A stretch of DNA of 9,870 bases from Scatosoma sp045652965 (GTDB taxonomy: Bacteria; Bacillota; Clostridia; Christensenellales; Borkfalkiaceae): assembly GCA_045652965.1 (NCBI GenBank), contig JAZOLI010000051.1:1-9870 (forward strand). The letters are read 5' to 3'. Positions 6,938 to 9,870 of this stretch are shown piece after piece. The position numbers and the translations under genes are program-made. Under the pieces are notes generated by a model that worked only from the letters and a program-made list of their open reading frames with translations, was not told where the DNA came from and made no database searches. Positions within the stretch are counted from its first letter, which is position 1. Each line of letters opens with the position of its first letter.

Positions 6938-7615
6938 TTATTTTATCAAATCTTTCACAACTTCGCCGGCTATAATGAAGCCCGCAACGGGTGGCACGAA
7001 CGAAATGCTTGCAGGTACACTTCCCGCCGTTTCTTTGGGCTCTTCTTTTGAATAGACCACTTTCACATTTTCAATACCCCGTTTTTTTAGCTCTCTTCGC
7101 ATCACTCTTGCAAGCGGACAAACGCTCGTTTTGGCGATATCCGCCACTTCAAAAGCGGTGGCGTTTAGCTTGTTTCCCGTACCCATGGACGAGATGACGG
7201 GCACGTTTGCCCCTTTTGCTCTTTCGATCAAGGCAATTTTTCCCGACACCGTGTCGATGGCATCCACCACGTAATCAAAGATAGAAAAATCAATTAAATC
7301 CGCTGTTTCAGGAAGAAAAAATACGTTATGCGTGCGCACCTGAATTTCAGGATTGATGTCTTTCACACGCGCCGCCGCCACTTCCGTTTTTTGCTTTCCA
7401 ATCGTGGAATGCAGGGCAATGATTTGACGATTTACGTTGCTTTCTTGCACCTTATCGTTATCGATCAAATCCAGCGCGCCAACGCCGCTTCGCGCAAGCG
7501 CTTCCACAACGTAGCCACCAACGCCGCCAACGCCAAACACCGCCACCCGAGCGTTTTTCAACTTTTCAAGCGCCGCTTTTCCGATTAAATTTTCCGTTCT
7601 TGAAAAAATTTCCAT
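6938..7615 (-). CDS. tcdA: tRNA threonylcarbamoyladenosine dehydratase (ThiF/E1-like, TcdA/CsdL family)
   Basis: This 225-residue cytoplasmic E1-like enzyme uses ATP to dehydrate and cyclise t6A37 of ANN-decoding tRNAs into ct6A. The nucleotide-binding fold shows in VAVFGVGGVGGYVVEALARSG (24-44, glycines 28-34). It is followed by the acidic DLIDNDKV (49-56), the SNVNRQ motif (59-64) and DYVVDAIDTV (114-123). SMGTGNKL (143-150) and the SVCPLARVMRRELKKRGI block (164-181) are characteristic of TcdA rather than ThiF or MoeB, and no rhodanese domain follows. ATG 7615 is chosen because GGGGGAG (7622-7628) stands 6 bases upstream and the protein then starts MEIFSRTENLIG as in relatives. An in-frame TTG at 7672 would begin inside the upstream terminator. 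It is a little shorter than the E. coli protein (about 268). It lies downstream of the pyruvate formate-lyase genes but is separated from them by a terminator, and I see no clear own promoter. Confidence 0.92.
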   Translation of the reverse strand: MEIFSRTENLIGKAALEKLKNARVAVFGVGGVGGYVVEALARSGVGALDLIDNDKVQESNVNRQIIALHSTIGKQKTEVAAARVKDINPEIQVRTHNVFFLPETADLIDFSIFDYVVDAIDTVSGKIALIERAKGANVPVISSMGTGNKLNATAFEVADIAKTSVCPLARVMRRELKKRGIENVKVVYSKEEPKETAGSVPASISFVPPVAGFIIAGEVVKDLIK

Positions 7616-7621
7616 TGCATT

Positions 7622-7628
7622 CTCCCCC
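7622..7628 (-). promoter_or_regulatory. Ribosome-binding site that decides the tcdA start
   Basis: GGGGGAG on the minus strand, 6 bases before ATG 7615, supports the shorter protein over the TTG start at 7672. Confidence 0.75.
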
Positions 7629-7670
7629 ACGCATACGATGCGTTCGTTTAGGGCTTTGATAAATTTTTGC

Positions 7671-7702
7671 AAAAACCGCCGTCGTTCTTCGCGACGGCGG
7701 TT
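7671..7702 (-). terminator. Intrinsic terminator of the pyruvate formate-lyase operon
   Basis: On the minus strand an 11-base perfect stem (7702-7692 with 7684-7674, AACCGCCGTCG and its complement) closes a 7-base loop, and the transcript continues into a TTTTT run (7675-7671). It lies about 65 bases after the stop of the glycyl-radical subunit and separates that unit from tcdA. Confidence 0.88.
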
Positions 7703-7749
7703 TCGCCTACATTGTTCTGTTTTCCTTTTCCGTTTCCATCAACTTATAG

Positions 7750-7768
7750 AAACAGGCAAAGCCTGTTT
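7750..7768 (-). repeat. Perfect 8-base hairpin touching the stop codon of the glycyl-radical subunit
   Basis: AAACAGGC and GCCTGTTT are separated by a 3-base loop. On the minus strand the first arm begins with the last two bases of the TAA stop (7769-7767). No T-run follows, so it is not a classical terminator; the proper one lies about 50 bases further on. It may protect the 3' end of the mRNA. Confidence 0.6.
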
Positions 7769-8000
7769 ACATAGATTCGTGAATGGTTCTGGAAATAACG
7801 TCGTCTTGCTGTTCCTTCGTAAGTTTAATGAAGTTTACAGCATAACCCGAAACGCGAATGGTAAGCTGAGGATATTTTTCAGGATGAGCCTGCGCGTCCA
7901 AAAGCGTTTCACGGTTGAAAACGTTAACGTTAAGGTGGTAGCCGCCGTCGCCGACGTAACCGTCTAACATGTTTACCAAATTATCTACTCTGTTCGACAT
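7767..8000 (-). CDS. Separate glycyl-radical subunit of pyruvate formate-lyase (GrcA-like)
   Basis: This 77-residue protein matches the C-terminal glycyl-radical domain of pyruvate formate-lyase. RVSGYAV carries the radical glycine (Gly52), preceded by HLNVNVFNRETL (22-33) and PEKYPQLTI, and followed by LTKEQQDDVISRTIHESM, a normal PFL ending. Unlike E. coli GrcA (127 residues) it has no unrelated N-terminal part. Its first residues (RVDNLVNMLDGY) continue exactly where the upstream core protein stops. It should be activated by the radical-SAM PFL activase (gene not in the window) and complete the active site of the core subunit. ATG 8000 is chosen because AAAAGGAG (8010-8017) is 9 bases upstream; an in-frame ATG at 8009 would touch the ribosome site. 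The gap to the core gene is 39 bases with no terminator, so the two are cotranscribed. Confidence 0.9.
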   Translation of the reverse strand: MSNRVDNLVNMLDGYVGDGGYHLNVNVFNRETLLDAQAHPEKYPQLTIRVSGYAVNFIKLTKEQQDDVISRTIHESM

Positions 8001-8009
8001 ATTGTTCAT

Positions 8010-8017
8010 CTCCTTTT
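8010..8017 (-). promoter_or_regulatory. Ribosome-binding site of the glycyl-radical subunit
   Basis: AAAAGGAG on the minus strand lies between the core PFL stop and ATG 8000. Its presence shows the second piece is translated in its own right, rather than being the remnant of a broken gene. Confidence 0.85.
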
Positions 8018-8039
8018 CTATTTATTTTATGCAGCTCGA

Positions 8040-9870
8040 TTAATCTTCTTTACCAAGCGAGCCGGGCGTAATCGAGAAGGTGTTGGAAATACCGTCTCTC
8101 GAATACTCATAGGGAAGTTTTGCAACCGATTCAAGCGATGCCAAAGCACCGTTGCAATCTCTGCCGTGCATGGGGTTCGCACCGGGTGCAAGCGGCGTTC
8201 CTGCTGCTCTACCGTCGGGCGTATTACCCGTCTTTTTACCGTATACAACGTTGGACGTGATCGTCAAGATCGAAGTCGTCGGAACGCTATCACGATAGGT
8301 GTAGTGGCTCTTAACTTTCTTCATGAACGTCTTCAAAAGCCAAACCGCAAGTTCGTCTACGCGATCGTCGTTGTTGCCGTATTTAGGGAAGTCGCCTTCG
8401 ATACGGAAATCAACCACGATACCATCTTCGTTACGAACGGGGTAAACTTTTGCATATTTGATAGCGGACAAAGAGTCAGCCGCGCAGGAAAGACCTGCGA
8501 TACCCGTCGCGAAGAAGCGGCGTACGTTCGTGTCGTGCAAGGACATTTCAAGCGCTTCGTAGCTATATTTATCGTGCATATAGTGGATAAGGTTAAGCGT
8601 GTTCACGTAGAGATCTGCAAGCCACGTCATCATGTTATCGAATTTCGCCGTTACTTCATTGAAATCAAGCGCGTCGTTGCTCGTGATCGGAGCGAATTCG
8701 GGAGAAACTTGCATGGGTTTGCCCGTTTTCTTATCCTTAACGATTTCGTCCTTACCGCCGTTGATTGCGTAAAGCAAGCATTTTGCAAGGTTTGCTCTCG
8801 CGCCGAAGAATTGCATGTCTTTACCAACTTTCATGCAGCTTACGCAGCAAGCGATTGCATAGTCGTCACCCATTTCAGGACGCATCAAATCGTCGCTTTC
8901 ATATTGAATGGACGAAGTAGGGATGGAAATTTCCGCACAATATCTCTTGAATGCGATAGGCAATCTCTTCGACCAAAGCACCGTAAGGTTAGGTTCGGGT
9001 GCAGGGCCAAGGTTGTCGAGCGTGTGCAAGATACGGAACGCCGTTTTCGTAACGAGCGATCTGCCGTCTACGCCCATACCACCGATTGCTTCGGTCACCC
9101 AAGTGGGGTCGCCCGAGAAAAGTTCGTTATATTCTTTCGTTCTCATGAACTTCACGATACGAAGTTTCATAACGTAATGATCGATAAATTCTTGTGCTTG
9201 TTCTTCCGTGATCAAGCCCTTCTTCAAATCGCGTTCGATATAGATATCAAGGAACGTCGTGTTTCTACCAATGGACATTGCCGCGCCGTTTTGATCTTTA
9301 ACCGCTGCAAGGTAGCCAAAGTAGAGCGCTTGGATCGCTTGTTGTGCCGTTTCAGCGGGTTTGGAGATATCGCAACCGTAGATCGCCGCCATTTCTTTGA
9401 GCGCGTGAAGCGCTTTAACTTGATCAGCAAGCTCTTCGCGATTTCTCACCTTTTCAGGCGTCATGTCGCCGTTGATGGCAAGCTTATCTTCTTCTTTCTT
9501 TTTAATAAGGTAATCTACACCATAAAGCGCAACTCTACGATAGTCGCCGATGATACGACCACGACCGTAAGCATCGGGAAGACCCGTCAAGATGTGGGCA
9601 GATCTCGCCGCTCTCATTTCAGGGGTGTATGCATCGAACACGCCTTCGTTGTGCGTTTTGCGATATTTCGTGAAGATTTCTTTCACTTGGGGATCGATTT
9701 GATAACCGTACATTTCAAGCGCGCCTTCCGACATACGGATACCGCCGAACGGTTGCAAGGAACGTTTGAAGGGTTCATCCGTTTGCAAACCTACAATCTT
9801 TTCAAGATCTTTATCTAAATAGCCTGCGCCGTGCGAAGTGAGCGTGGAAACAATTTTCGTATCCGCGTTC
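8040..9870 (-). CDS. pflB: Pyruvate formate-lyase core subunit, lacking the glycyl-radical domain (partial, N-terminus off right edge)
   Basis: The enzyme converts pyruvate and CoA to acetyl-CoA and formate in anaerobic fermentation. The visible 609 residues begin within the protein (NADTKIVSTLTSHGAGYLDK); by comparison with E. coli PflB about 80-90 N-terminal residues lie beyond the edge. Family blocks run in order: EKIVGLQTDEPFKRSLQPFG, TGLPDAYGRGRIIGDYRRVA, GGMGVDGRSLVTK, then the catalytic pair in DDYAIACCVSCMK (Cys-Cys codons at 8849-8844), FFGARANLAK, IIDxx-type IHYMHDKYSYE, SNVVYGKKTGNTPDGR and PGANPMHGRD. It stops at ITPGSLGKED, just before the glycyl-radical domain, which is encoded by the next gene 39 bases downstream. 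The stop is a clean TAA with an intergenic spacer, not a frameshift. A cysteine follows the pair by three residues (CCVSC), where Ala or Pro is more usual. An upstream promoter must lie outside the window. Confidence 0.95.
   Translation of the reverse strand, partial: NADTKIVSTLTSHGAGYLDKDLEKIVGLQTDEPFKRSLQPFGGIRMSEGALEMYGYQIDPQVKEIFTKYRKTHNEGVFDAYTPEMRAARSAHILTGLPDAYGRGRIIGDYRRVALYGVDYLIKKKEEDKLAINGDMTPEKVRNREELADQVKALHALKEMAAIYGCDISKPAETAQQAIQALYFGYLAAVKDQNGAAMSIGRNTTFLDIYIERDLKKGLITEEQAQEFIDHYVMKLRIVKFMRTKEYNELFSGDPTWVTEAIGGMGVDGRSLVTKTAFRILHTLDNLGPAPEPNLTVLWSKRLPIAFKRYCAEISIPTSSIQYESDDLMRPEMGDDYAIACCVSCMKVGKDMQFFGARANLAKCLLYAINGGKDEIVKDKKTGKPMQVSPEFAPITSNDALDFNEVTAKFDNMMTWLADLYVNTLNLIHYMHDKYSYEALEMSLHDTNVRRFFATGIAGLSCAADSLSAIKYAKVYPVRNEDGIVVDFRIEGDFPKYGNNDDRVDELAVWLLKTFMKKVKSHYTYRDSVPTTSILTITSNVVYGKKTGNTPDGRAAGTPLAPGANPMHGRDCNGALASLESVAKLPYEYSRDGISNTFSITPGSLGKED

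Noticed and set aside
7616..7672. TTG-started N-terminal extension of tcdA
   Set aside because: It starts at the T-run of the upstream terminator and lacks a ribosome site. ATG 7615 fits the family start.
7767..8042. Treating the PFL split as a sequencing frameshift or pseudogene
   Set aside because: The two pieces are separated by a stop, a 39-base spacer and a proper ribosome site, and both have intact family motifs. A single-base error would not create this arrangement.
8166..9818. 550-codon open frame on the plus strand across pflB
   Set aside because: It lies wholly antisense to an unmistakable PFL gene, has no recognisable domain, and has no ribosome site or promoter evident. Long antisense frames arise from the biased codon use of strongly expressed genes.

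Overview
The window looks like a chromosomal segment of an anaerobic, moderately AT-rich Gram-positive bacterium, most likely of the Firmicutes/Clostridia. Pyruvate formate-lyase, family-5 peptide-type ABC transport genes, strong AGGAG-type ribosome sites and sigma-A type promoters all fit this. A gut-type clostridial lineage is my inference; nothing in the window fixes the taxon. No phage, transposon, CRISPR, tRNA or rRNA signature was seen.

Region 1 (1-4387, minus strand) is an oligopeptide/dipeptide ABC importer operon read right to left: a large family-5 solute-binding protein, an OppB-type permease, and an OppC-type permease that runs off the left edge. The third gene is the most unusual object here. 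After a typical OppC cytoplasmic N-terminus and first membrane helix it enters seven RCC1-like repeats, enough for a complete seven-bladed beta-propeller, where a normal OppC would carry its short external loop. The binding protein is also odd: a segment that usually closes the C-terminus of this family appears near its N-terminus.

Region 2 (4388-6927, plus strand) is a methionine unit. A clear extended -10 promoter drives metY (O-acetylhomoserine sulfhydrylase), followed by metA (homoserine O-acyltransferase). Residue 111 of MetA is Glu, the acetyl-CoA version, so MetA should make exactly the substrate that MetY uses. Next comes a 25-codon reading frame for a one-helix membrane peptide. It has a perfect TTGACA-17-TATAAT promoter, a good ribosome site and a strong terminator that also faces the opposite gene.

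Region 3 (6938-9870, minus strand) holds pyruvate formate-lyase, which enters from the right edge. It is split into two genes: a core subunit with the catalytic Cys-Cys pair, and a separate 77-residue subunit with the glycyl-radical site. A hairpin and a terminator follow, then tcdA, for the tRNA t6A-cyclising dehydratase. Every part of the window is coding or a short intergenic stretch; no gap between genes exceeds about 150 bases.
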